A stretch of DNA of 23,226 nucleotides, from positions 1-23,226 of the forward strand of contig JAUUPT010000063.1 in assembly GCA_030843315.1 (NCBI GenBank). The letters are read 5' to 3'. Positions 6,672-13,697 of this stretch are shown one piece after another. Each line of letters opens with the position of its first letter. Positions within the stretch are counted from its first letter, which is position 1. This stretch comes from Bacteroidaceae bacterium. Its GTDB lineage: Bacteria > Bacteroidota > Bacteroidia > Bacteroidales > Bacteroidaceae. The notes beneath the pieces were generated by a model. It saw nothing but the letters and a program-made list of their open reading frames with translations. It made no database searches and was not told the DNA's origin. Position numbers and translations under genes: made by a program.

Positions 6672-7508
6672 ATGTCAAGAACTAATTTTGATACATTATT
6701 GGAGGCTGGTTGCCACTTCGGTCACTTGAAAAGAAAGTGGAACCCTGCAATGGCCCCTTACATCTTCATGGAGCGTAATGGTATTCATATCATTGACCTC
6801 AACAAGACGGTTGCTAAAATAGACGAAGCTGCTGAAGCTTTGAAGCAAATCGCTAAATCAGGAAAGAAAGTCCTGTTTGTTGCTACTAAAAAACAAGCTA
6901 AGCAGGTGGTTGCCGACAAGGCTGCATCTGTAAATATGCCTTATGTAATCGAGCGTTGGCCGGGTGGTATGTTGACTAACTTCCCGACTATCCGTAAGGC
7001 AGTGAAGAAAATGGCTACTATCGACAAATTGACAAGCGATGGTACTTACTCAAACCTTTCTAAGAGAGAGGTTCTGCAAATCTCTCGTCAACGTGCTAAG
7101 TTGGACAAGACTCTGGGTTCTATTGCTGACCTGACTCGTCTGCCGTCTGCTTTGTTCGTTATCGACGTAATGAAAGAAAACATTGCAGTTCGCGAAGCTA
7201 ACCGTCTGGGTATCCCCGTATTCGGTATTGTTGATACGAACTCTGATCCATCGGATATCGATTTCGTAATTCCGGCAAACGACGACGCTACCAAGTCAAT
7301 AGAAGTTATCCTCGATGCTTGCTGCGCTGCTATGCAGGAAGGTCTGGAAGAACGCAAGGCTGAAAAGGTAGACATGGAAGCTGCCGGCGAAGCTCCTGCC
7401 AACAAAGGCAAGAAGAAAGTTGCGAAAGCAAGACTCGACAAGTCTGACGAGGAAGCAATCAATGCAGCCAAAGCTGCTGCTTTCATGAAGGAAGACGAAG
7501 AGGCTTAA
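6672..7508 (+). CDS. rpsB: 30S ribosomal protein S2
   Basis: Small-subunit protein at the head-body junction, needed for S1 binding and initiation. The core is unmistakable: LLEAGCHFGHLKRKWNPAMAPYIFMERNGIHIIDLNKT, PGGMLTNFPTIRKAVKK, LPSALFVIDVMKENIAVREANRLGIPVFGIVDTNSDP and DFVIPANDDATKSI. At 278 residues it is longer than the usual 230-260. The excess is a charged Ala/Lys/Glu-rich tail from about residue 228 (NKGKKKVAKARLD to KEDEEA), as seen in other Bacteroidetes. It pairs with tsf in the conserved rpsB-tsf order, but 130 nt with a large palindrome separate them. Confidence 0.97.
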   Translation: MSRTNFDTLLEAGCHFGHLKRKWNPAMAPYIFMERNGIHIIDLNKTVAKIDEAAEALKQIAKSGKKVLFVATKKQAKQVVADKAASVNMPYVIERWPGGMLTNFPTIRKAVKKMATIDKLTSDGTYSNLSKREVLQISRQRAKLDKTLGSIADLTRLPSALFVIDVMKENIAVREANRLGIPVFGIVDTNSDPSDIDFVIPANDDATKSIEVILDACCAAMQEGLEERKAEKVDMEAAGEAPANKGKKKVAKARLDKSDEEAINAAKAAAFMKEDEEA

Positions 7509-7514
7509 TTATAT

Positions 7515-7591
7515 AATTGAGAGTTGAGAGTTGAAAGTTGAGAGTTACTTATCAGTAGCAATTCTCAACTCTCTGTTCTCAACTCTCAATT
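7515..7591. repeat. Long imperfect palindrome between rpsB and tsf
   Basis: Two 32-nt arms (7515-7546 and 7560-7591) match at 27 positions plus two G-T wobbles, with a 13-nt loop. Each arm is built of GAGAGTTGA-type units (or their complement). Similar GAGTTGAGAGTT strings are, from memory, common between genes in Bacteroides genomes. Here the palindrome would form a strong mRNA hairpin 47 nt before the tsf start, which may lower tsf relative to rpsB or protect mRNA ends. Confidence 0.75.
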
Positions 7592-7638
7592 GCTTTTAAG
7601 AAGGAATTTATTAACTCTAAAATATAAAGGAAAGAATT

Positions 7639-8631
7639 ATGGCTGTAACAATGGCTGATATAACCAAGCTCCGCAAGATGACCGGTGCTGGTATGATGGA
7701 TTGCAAGAATGCATTGAATGATGCTGAAGGCGATTTCGACAAGGCAATGGAAATTATCCGTAAAAAAGGACAGGCTGTTGCCGCTAAGCGTTCAGACCGT
7801 GAAGCTTCTGAAGGTTGCGTCTTGACTAAGACTACCGGTGACTTTGCTGTTATCGTAGCTTTGAAGTGCGAAACTGACTTCGTGGCTCAGAATGCTGACT
7901 TTGTGAAACTGACTCAAGACATTCTTGATCTTGCTGTGGCTAACAAGTGCAAGACTTTGGACGAAGTAAAAGCGCTGCCGATGGGTAATGGCACTGTACA
8001 GGAAGCAGTGGTTGACCGTAGCGGTATTACGGGTGAAAAGATGGAACTTGATGGTTACATGACTGTAGAAGGTGCAACGACTGTTGTTTACAATCACATG
8101 AATAGAAACGGCCTTTGTACTATCGTTGCTTTCAACAAGAAAGTTGACGAGCAGCTGGCTAAGCAAGTTGCTATGCAGATTGCTGCCATGAATCCGATTG
8201 CAATTGACGAAGACGGTGTTTCTGACGATGTGAAGCAGAAGGAAATCGAAGTTGCTATCGAAAAGACTAAAGCAGAACAAGTACAGAAAGCTGTGGAAGC
8301 TGCCCTGAAGAAAGCCGGTCTTAATCCTGCTCACGTAGACAGCGAAGACCACATGGAGAGCAATATGGCCAAAGGTTGGATTACAGCTGAAGATGTAGCG
8401 AAGGCAAAAGAAATCATTGCTACTGTTTCTGCTGAAAAGGCTGCAAACCTGCCCGAGCAGATGATTCAGAACATTGCCAAGGGTCGTTTGGGCAAGTTCT
8501 TGAAGGAAGTTTGCTTGCTGAACCAGGAAGACATTATGGATGCTAAGAAGACAGTAAGAGAAGTATTGAAGGAAGCTGATCCTGAATTGAAGATTACAGA
8601 CTTCAAGCGTTTCACTTTGCGCGCTGAATAA
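7639..8631 (+). CDS. tsf: Elongation factor Ts
   Basis: Guanine-nucleotide exchange factor that regenerates EF-Tu-GTP. The N-terminal UBA-like domain is ITKLRKMTGAGMMDCKNALNDAEGDFDKAMEIIRKKG, and CETDFVAQN with the TDFV motif at 79-82 is the EF-Tu contact site. At 330 residues it is longer than the E. coli protein (about 283) but normal for Bacteroidetes, with an enlarged core and the C-terminal EVCLLNQEDIMDAKKTVREVL segment. The second Met (residue 4, MADITKL) is an alternative start; the first ATG is preceded by AAAGGAAAG. It is the last gene of the translation cluster, with a strong terminator behind it. Confidence 0.96.
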   Translation: MAVTMADITKLRKMTGAGMMDCKNALNDAEGDFDKAMEIIRKKGQAVAAKRSDREASEGCVLTKTTGDFAVIVALKCETDFVAQNADFVKLTQDILDLAVANKCKTLDEVKALPMGNGTVQEAVVDRSGITGEKMELDGYMTVEGATTVVYNHMNRNGLCTIVAFNKKVDEQLAKQVAMQIAAMNPIAIDEDGVSDDVKQKEIEVAIEKTKAEQVQKAVEAALKKAGLNPAHVDSEDHMESNMAKGWITAEDVAKAKEIIATVSAEKAANLPEQMIQNIAKGRLGKFLKEVCLLNQEDIMDAKKTVREVLKEADPELKITDFKRFTLRAE

Positions 8632-8658
8632 TAAATTCTGTTCTGATAATAAATAGAA

Positions 8659-8697
8659 AACGGTCGCACGGAGATTATCCGTAGCGACCGTTTTTTT
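8659..8697 (+). terminator. Rho-independent terminator after tsf
   Basis: AACGGTCGC (8659-8667) pairs with GCGACCGTT (8684-8692), and ACGGA/TCCGT extends the stem inward past a bulged A. A T7 tract follows. Classic intrinsic terminator, 27 nt after the tsf stop. Confidence 0.93.
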
Positions 8698-8739
8698 ATA
8701 TCTATTTGCTTGCTTTATAGCAGGCGGTGCATTGCTTCG

Positions 8740-8822
8740 AAACGCATGGTCTGTTTACCCCAAACGCATGGTCTGTTTGACCTCAACGCATCATCTGTTT
8801 GGGGCAAACGCACCATCTGTTT
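8740..8822. repeat. Four 22-bp repeats (17-bp core plus 5-bp spacer)
   Basis: The cores start at 8740, 8762, 8784 and 8806, exactly 22 bp apart. The first two are AAACGCATGGTCTGTTT; the third and fourth change the middle to ATCATC and ACCATC. Spacers are ACCCC, GACCT and GGGGC. CCCCAAAC (8758-8765) is the exact complement of GTTTGGGG (8797-8804), so the array can fold back on itself. It lies between the convergent 3' ends of tsf and the SUI1 gene, outside any coding region. Confidence 0.85.
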
Positions 8823-8834
8823 CGACGGGGTAGA

Positions 8835-9182
8835 TTATCCTACCGGTTTGGTTTGTGTATATCCCTCTTTTTTAAGCAGTTCCAGCACTTTTTGTTTGAA
8901 GTCACCTTGCACGATGATTTCTCCGTCTTTGGCACTTCCGCCTACGCCGCACTTGCTTTTCAGTAACTTTCCCAGTTCCTTCAGTGCGTCGTCCGTGCCG
9001 ACGAAGCCGGTGACGAGGGTAACTACTTTGCCACCCCGGTTCTTGCGGTCCAGTTGCACACGCAGGCGTTGCTGTGCTGCCGGCAGAGTGGTTTGTTCTT
9101 CGTCGTTTTCCTTCTCGTAACCATAATCCGGGTTAGTAGAGTACACTATATTCAGCCGGTCTTTCCAATCATTATTCTTCAT
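8835..9182 (-). CDS. SUI1/YciH-family translation initiation factor
   Basis: Bacterial homologue of eIF1 (YciH family), thought to influence start-codon fidelity on the small subunit; its role in bacteria is not well settled. At 115 residues, the C-terminal SUI1 domain is clear: LDRKNRGGKVVTLVTGFVG, LGKLLKSKCGVGGSAKDGEIIVQGDF, and VLELLKKEGYTQTK, with the conserved CGxGGSxKxGEI core. The frame stays open up to a TTG at 9206, but I take the ATG at 9182 (MKNNDWKDRLNIVY) as the start because the upstream TTG lies within the minus-strand -7 box (9204-9211). It is convergent with tsf and divergent from the DUF5686 gene. Confidence 0.9.
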   Translation of the reverse strand: MKNNDWKDRLNIVYSTNPDYGYEKENDEEQTTLPAAQQRLRVQLDRKNRGGKVVTLVTGFVGTDDALKELGKLLKSKCGVGGSAKDGEIIVQGDFKQKVLELLKKEGYTQTKPVG

Positions 9183-9203
9183 ATTCTTTCTGTTTTGGGG
9201 AAT

Positions 9204-9234
9204 CAAAAGTAATGTTTTGCCGGGAATCTTGCAA
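9204..9234 (-). promoter_or_regulatory. Promoter for the SUI1 gene
   Basis: Read on the minus strand, TACTTTTG (9211-9204) fits TAnnTTTG, and a TTG lies about 20 bp upstream (9234-9232). The expected start of transcription is near 9197, leaving a leader of about 15 nt before the ATG at 9182. Confidence 0.65.
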
Positions 9235-9242
9235 TCTTTTGA

Positions 9243-9250
9243 TACTTTTG
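9243..9250 (+). promoter_or_regulatory. -7 box for the DUF5686 gene
   Basis: TACTTTTG fits the -7 consensus 43 nt before the ATG at 9294. A TTTTG (9215-9219) lies upstream at a rather long 23-bp spacing. This promoter is back to back with the SUI1 promoter, which carries the same TACTTTTG octamer on the other strand. Confidence 0.6.
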
Positions 9251-9293
9251 TCGTCTAATAAGCAAGCTAACGCAACATTTAACTGTAAAAAGC

Positions 9294-11798
9294 ATGAAGA
9301 GATTTATCTGGCTATTCCTTTTGAACTTCACAACGATTCTGTCTTTTGCACAAACTTTCAAGGGCTCTGTGGTCGATGATGCCGGTAATCCGGTTCCCTA
9401 TGCCGCCCTTTATCTGCGCGAAACTAAATCCGGTTTTACCACCGATGAGCATGGCCGTTTTCAGACCAAGCTGCCTGCCGGACAATATACCTGCGATGTG
9501 TCTTCTTTGGGCTTTATCTCCCAAAGCTTTTCTTTCCGTATGCCGGGGCACGATTATGAGAAGAACATCACTCTGGCCGAGCGCGTCTATTCCTTGCCGG
9601 AAGTCAATGTTGTGAAAGGGGGCGAAGATCCTGCCTACGCCGTGATGCGCAAGGCCATAGCCCGCGCCTCTTACTATCGTACCCTGGTGAAAGGTTTCAC
9701 CGCAGGCACCTATCTGAAAGGTACGGGAAAAGGAACATCCATCCCCGCGATACTGAAGCTATCCAAAGAGGTACGGAAAGAGTCGAAAGAACTGCTTGGC
9801 AAGCTCTTCCTGCTGGAAGAACAGCAGGTGGTGACCTTCAAAGCCCCGAACGTTTGGAGCAAGCGGGTTTTGGCTTCCAAGAACTCCTTCCCGGAAGAGT
9901 TCCAGGTAGACATGGGGCTAACTACGGTCAATTTCTATACACCGGAGGTTTTCGGTAAAGTTTCCCCGCTGAACAAGAAAGCCTTTTCTTACTACCGCTT
10001 CAGGTTGGATGGCTATTTCATGGAGAACGGGCGGATGGTCAACAAGATACGTGTCATTCCCAGACGGGCGGATGCCCGCTTGATGGAGGGCGATTTGTTC
10101 ATTGTGGAAGACTTGTGGTGCGTGTCCGCCATCGACATCAGTGTTCGTGGCAGTGGGATGGAGGCAAAGGTGAAGGTCATCTGCAAAGAAGTGCAGCCGG
10201 AAGTTTTCCTGCCGGTGTCTACCACAATGTCCGTTTCTATCGATGTGATGGGCTTTAAGGCGGAGGCATCCTACCTGGCAGCCGTGCACTATACCGATAT
10301 AAAGACGGATGCGAATATAAAGACAGATGCGAAGCAAACGGCGAAAACCACCGCACCGGCAAAACCGGTAACCACCGATGCCGCATTGCCGAAGCAGCAT
10401 AAGTACGAACGGCCTGCAAGACGGGTGCGCGAGAATACGCAGGTAGATTCGCTTGCCGATAAGAGAGACTCCCTTTACTGGGATACGGTGCGCAGCGTGC
10501 CCTTGCGGCAGGAAGAGTTTCAAAGCTACCAGTACAAGGAGGTGAAGATACAGCAGCAAGATTCCCTGGGGCAGATTAACCCTCGCAAATCGGGCAGTGC
10601 AGGCGATGCACTGAATGCCTTTCTGTTTGGAAAGACGTTCACTACCAGCAATAAAAAGGCATGGCTCACTTTATCGAATCTTTCTTCCTATATCCCCGAA
10701 TACAACTTTGTCGACGGCTTCTGGTTGGGGGCGAAGTTGAAGATGGGCATCGACCTGTCCCGGTCCTCATCCCTTCGTTTCACTCCTTCCGTCTACTACA
10801 CCACCGCCCGCAAGGAATGGGTGGGGCAGGGGGAATTGACCTTGGACTACGCTCCCCGGCGTTTGGGCCGTTTGTCATTTGCAGGTGGCACTACATCTGC
10901 CGACTATAACGGCGAGAGTGGTGAGTCACGCCTGATAAATGCCTTCTCCAGTGCGTTGTTTGGTCATAATCATGTGAAGTTCTACAAGAACACTTTCCTC
11001 ACTGCCGACCACGCGATAGAGCCCCTCAACGGATTGTTCTTTTCCACCTCTCTCTCTTGGCAGCGCCGTAGCATGCTGGATAACCGCATCCACCATAGCT
11101 GGTTCAAGAGAGATGCCGAGCCGAACCTGCCGGAAAACAAGTCTTTCCGCCCGATGCCCGGGAATGATTTGCTGAAGGCTTCCTTCGGCTTGGAGTACAC
11201 CCCGGCACATTATTACCATATGTCCGGTGGCAAGAAAGTGTATGAAGATTCCCGTTATCCTACTTTTGCCTTGAAGTACGACCGCGCCTTCCCCGTGGAC
11301 GGCAGCCGCTACCTCACTTCTTATCACCTGATGCAGTTCTCTACCAGGCAGAAGGTGGAATTCGGTATGTTCAACTACCTGCTGTGGTCGGTCAATGCCG
11401 GCACGTTCTGGAATGCAAAGAACCTGCAATTCCCCGACTTCAAGCACATTGCCTCTACCGATCTTTGGGTGACGGAGCGCATGTTCAATACCGGCTTCAA
11501 CCTGCTCAATAACTATGCCCTGTCCACCGATACCCGTTGGGCGCAGGCCAATGTTTCCTGGTACACCCCGTATCTGCTGCTGAAGCAGCTCCCTTTCCTA
11601 TCGGGCAAGCTCTTCGACGAAGCATTGCACCTCCGCTCCATAGCCTTGTACAAACAGCGTCCCTACACCGAACTGGGCTATTCGGCAGGCCTCTCGGACG
11701 TGGCGCGTATCGGTGTATTTGTGGGTTTCGATGGCTTGAAGTACCATTCGGTAGGAGTTTCCCTTAGCCTGCCTTTGTTGCATTCTGTTTCCCGATAG
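9294..11798 (+). CDS. Outer-membrane DUF5686 / carboxypeptidase-regulatory-like protein
   Basis: An 834-residue exported protein. The signal peptide (MKRFIWLFLLNFTTILSFAQ) is followed by a CarboxypepD_reg-like beta-sandwich at about 21-105 (FKGSVVDDAGNPVPYAALYLRETKSGFTTDEHGRF), a domain that opens many Bacteroidetes outer-membrane proteins. From about 110 on, the PAYAVMRKAIARASYYRTLV segment and the alternating aromatic C-terminal strands match DUF5686, a family expected to form a large outer-membrane beta-barrel; the function is unknown. Residues about 340-440 form a charged, low-complexity insert with a small 18-bp tandem repeat (KTDANIKTDA, near 10298-10333). It stands alone with its own promoter; no SusC/SusD partner is nearby. 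Confidence 0.82.
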   Translation: MKRFIWLFLLNFTTILSFAQTFKGSVVDDAGNPVPYAALYLRETKSGFTTDEHGRFQTKLPAGQYTCDVSSLGFISQSFSFRMPGHDYEKNITLAERVYSLPEVNVVKGGEDPAYAVMRKAIARASYYRTLVKGFTAGTYLKGTGKGTSIPAILKLSKEVRKESKELLGKLFLLEEQQVVTFKAPNVWSKRVLASKNSFPEEFQVDMGLTTVNFYTPEVFGKVSPLNKKAFSYYRFRLDGYFMENGRMVNKIRVIPRRADARLMEGDLFIVEDLWCVSAIDISVRGSGMEAKVKVICKEVQPEVFLPVSTTMSVSIDVMGFKAEASYLAAVHYTDIKTDANIKTDAKQTAKTTAPAKPVTTDAALPKQHKYERPARRVRENTQVDSLADKRDSLYWDTVRSVPLRQEEFQSYQYKEVKIQQQDSLGQINPRKSGSAGDALNAFLFGKTFTTSNKKAWLTLSNLSSYIPEYNFVDGFWLGAKLKMGIDLSRSSSLRFTPSVYYTTARKEWVGQGELTLDYAPRRLGRLSFAGGTTSADYNGESGESRLINAFSSALFGHNHVKFYKNTFLTADHAIEPLNGLFFSTSLSWQRRSMLDNRIHHSWFKRDAEPNLPENKSFRPMPGNDLLKASFGLEYTPAHYYHMSGGKKVYEDSRYPTFALKYDRAFPVDGSRYLTSYHLMQFSTRQKVEFGMFNYLLWSVNAGTFWNAKNLQFPDFKHIASTDLWVTERMFNTGFNLLNNYALSTDTRWAQANVSWYTPYLLLKQLPFLSGKLFDEALHLRSIALYKQRPYTELGYSAGLSDVARIGVFVGFDGLKYHSVGVSLSLPLLHSVSR

Positions 11799-11861
11799 CG
11801 CTTTTGTAGAATTTATGTTAAGCTTTTATTCCATCCATGTGTCGGATTAGAAAAAAAACAG

Positions 11862-11869
11862 TATTTTTG
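11862..11869 (+). promoter_or_regulatory. -7 box for the rex operon
   Basis: TATTTTTG matches TAnnTTTG, 34 nt before the rex ATG. An A tract precedes it, and GGATT (11844-11848) with AATCC (11872-11876) forms an inverted repeat around the box, much as at purB. No TTGTGAAN4TTCACAA-type Rex operator was found by eye here. Confidence 0.65.
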
Positions 11870-11903
11870 CCAATCCCAATAACGAGAACTTAAATAAAAG
11901 ACT

Positions 11904-12560
11904 ATGAGCAGTTCGTTACAGAATAAAGAAACCATGAAGGTGCCGGAACCCACCTTGCGCCGACTTCCGTGGTACCTTTCTAATGTAAAGTTGCTGAAGC
12001 AGAAAGGCGAGCGCTTCGTATCGTCCACGCAGATATCCAAGGAAATCAATATCGATGCTTCGCAGATAGCCAAAGACCTGTCGTATGTCAATATTTCGGG
12101 CCGCACGCGCGTGGGTTATGAAGTAGATACGCTGATAGCCGTGCTGGAAGACTTCCTGGGATTTACCAATATACATAAAGCTTTTCTATTCGGCGTCGGA
12201 AGCCTGGGCGGTGCCCTGCTGCGCGACTCCGGCTTGAGCCATTTCGGCCTGGAGATTGTGGCGGCGTTCGACGTCAACCCGGAACTGGTGGGCACTACGC
12301 TGAACGGCATTCCCATCTATCACTCCGACGACTTCCGGCAGAAGATGAAGGAGTACAACGTCAACATCGGCGTGCTGACGGTGCCCATCGAGATAGCCCA
12401 GCAGATAACGAACACCATGGTGGAAGGCGGTATCAAGGCCGTTTGGAACTTTACCCCGTTCCGTATCCGCGTGCCGGAGAATATCGTTGTTCAGAATACT
12501 TCCCTATATGCCCACCTGGCAGTGATGTTTAACAGATTGAACTTTAACGAAATCAAGTAA
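11904..12560 (+). CDS. rex: Redox-sensing transcriptional repressor Rex
   Basis: Homodimeric repressor that reads the NADH/NAD+ ratio and leaves its operators when NADH rises, controlling fermentation and respiration genes. At 218 residues it is of normal length. The N-terminal winged helix is at about 16-85 (LRRLPWYLSNVKLLKQKGERFVSSTQI, then SQIAKDLSYVNISGRTRVGYEV). The Rossmann NADH-binding domain carries FGVGSLGGALL with Gly97, Gly99 and Gly102. GIKAVWNFTPFRIRVPENIVVQNTSLYAHLAVM is the expected C-terminal dimer and domain-swap segment. Its TAA overlaps the ATG of the next gene by one base, so the downstream FAH-family gene is probably translationally coupled. Confidence 0.96.
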   Translation: MSSSLQNKETMKVPEPTLRRLPWYLSNVKLLKQKGERFVSSTQISKEINIDASQIAKDLSYVNISGRTRVGYEVDTLIAVLEDFLGFTNIHKAFLFGVGSLGGALLRDSGLSHFGLEIVAAFDVNPELVGTTLNGIPIYHSDDFRQKMKEYNVNIGVLTVPIEIAQQITNTMVEGGIKAVWNFTPFRIRVPENIVVQNTSLYAHLAVMFNRLNFNEIK

Positions 12561-13177
12561 TGAAGATTATTGCCGTAGGAATGAACTATGCCCTGCACAA
12601 TCAGGAAATGAAACATACGCAGGAGAACCTGGAACCGGTCATCTTTATGAAGCCCGACTCGGCTCTGCTCAAGGATGGAAAACCTTTCTTTATTCCCGAC
12701 TTCTCCAACGAAGTGCATTATGAAACAGAAGTGGTGGTACGCATTTGCCGCCTGGGCAAGAACATTGCGCCACGCTTTGCACGCCGCTACTACGATGCAG
12801 TGACGGTGGGCATCGACTTCACCGCACGCGACCTGCAACGCCGTTTCCGCGAGGCGGGCAATCCGTGGGAACTTTCCAAGGGATTCGACAATTCTGCGGC
12901 TATCGGCACGTTCATCCCCCTGGAACAGGTTGGCGGCGATGTGCAGAACCTGGACTTCCGCCTGACGATTGATGAAAAGGAAATGCAACACAGCAATACT
13001 TCGAATATGCTCTTCAAGGTAGATGATATCATTGCTTACGTCAGCCGCTTCATGACGTTGAAAATCGGTGACTTGCTGTTTACGGGTACGCCTGCGGGGG
13101 TAGGGCCTGTCAGCATAGGACAGCATCTGCAAGGCTATCTGGGCGAGGAGAAGGTGCTCGACTTCCACATTAGATAA
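12560..13177 (+). CDS. Fumarylacetoacetate hydrolase (FAH) family protein
   Basis: A small (205-residue) stand-alone FAH domain, like YcgM/FAHD1-type acylpyruvases or oxaloacetate decarboxylases, which cleave or decarboxylate short oxo-acids. The metal triad is visible: Glu55 and Glu57 in HYETEVVVRI and Asp86 in VGIDFTARDLQ. KPDSALL (31-37), KGFDNSAAIGTF and LLFTGTPAGVGPV are family hallmarks. The substrate cannot be read from sequence. It overlaps rex by one base (TAATG) and precedes ispF by 12 nt, so the three are one transcription unit. An oxo-acid enzyme coupled to a redox regulator would fit control of C3/C4 acid metabolism, but that is inference. Confidence 0.9.
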   Translation: MKIIAVGMNYALHNQEMKHTQENLEPVIFMKPDSALLKDGKPFFIPDFSNEVHYETEVVVRICRLGKNIAPRFARRYYDAVTVGIDFTARDLQRRFREAGNPWELSKGFDNSAAIGTFIPLEQVGGDVQNLDFRLTIDEKEMQHSNTSNMLFKVDDIIAYVSRFMTLKIGDLLFTGTPAGVGPVSIGQHLQGYLGEEKVLDFHIR

Positions 13178-13189
13178 AGATAAGACAAT

Positions 13190-13669
13190 ATGAAGATACG
13201 CGTAGGTTTCGGCTTCGACGTCCACCAATTGGTGGAGGGGCGTGAGCTTTGGTTAGGTGGCATTCGCCTGGAACACGAGAAAGGTTTGCTGGGGCATTCG
13301 GATGCGGATGTGCTCATTCATACCATCTGCGATGCGCTGCTGGGTGCGGCGAATATGCGCGACATCGGTTATCACTTCCCCGATACGGCAGGCGAGTTCA
13401 AGAACATTGACAGCAAGATTCTGCTGAAGAAAACTATAGAACTTATTGCGACTAAAGGTTATTCCGTCGGTAATATCGACGCTACCGTCTGTGCCGAGCG
13501 TCCCAAGCTGAAAGCGCATATCCCGGAAATGCAGCGCACGCTTGCTGCTGTGATGGGAATTGACGAGGATGATATCTCCATTAAAGCTACTACCACGGAG
13601 AAGCTGGGCTTCACCGGCAGGGAAGAGGGGATATCGGCGTATGCGACGGTACTGATAATAGCGGAGTAA
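13190..13669 (+). CDS. ispF: 2-C-methyl-D-erythritol 2,4-cyclodiphosphate synthase
   Basis: Homotrimeric zinc enzyme of the MEP isoprenoid pathway. It cyclises CDP-methylerythritol 2-phosphate to the 2,4-cyclodiphosphate with release of CMP. At 159 residues it is of normal length. The zinc ligands are Asp10 and His12 in GFGFDVHQL and His44 in LGHSDADVLIH. DIGYHFPDT, NIDATVCAERPKL and the C-terminal KATTTEKLGFTGREEGISA complete the family pattern. It follows the FAH-family gene by 12 nt, and the metallophosphoesterase gene begins 28 nt after it, so it probably shares the rex transcript. Confidence 0.97.
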   Translation: MKIRVGFGFDVHQLVEGRELWLGGIRLEHEKGLLGHSDADVLIHTICDALLGAANMRDIGYHFPDTAGEFKNIDSKILLKKTIELIATKGYSVGNIDATVCAERPKLKAHIPEMQRTLAAVMGIDEDDISIKATTTEKLGFTGREEGISAYATVLIIAE

Positions 13670-13697
13670 ACTGACTACTTTTAAAAACAACCATAGT

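Noticed and set aside
8740..8822. CRISPR array
   Set aside because: The spacing is 22 bp with 5-bp spacers, the repeats are quasi-palindromic and diverge in their centres, and no cas genes are present.
8710..9120. A 136-codon plus-strand frame across the 22-bp array and the SUI1 gene
   Set aside because: It spans the non-coding repeat array and the antisense of a conserved SUI1 domain. The Ser/Cys-rich product has no family resemblance.
11800..11903. A Rex operator in the rex promoter region
   Set aside because: I looked for TTGTGAAN4TTCACAA-like dyads and saw none; the only inverted repeat (GGATT/AATCC) does not match. Autoregulation cannot be claimed from this sequence.
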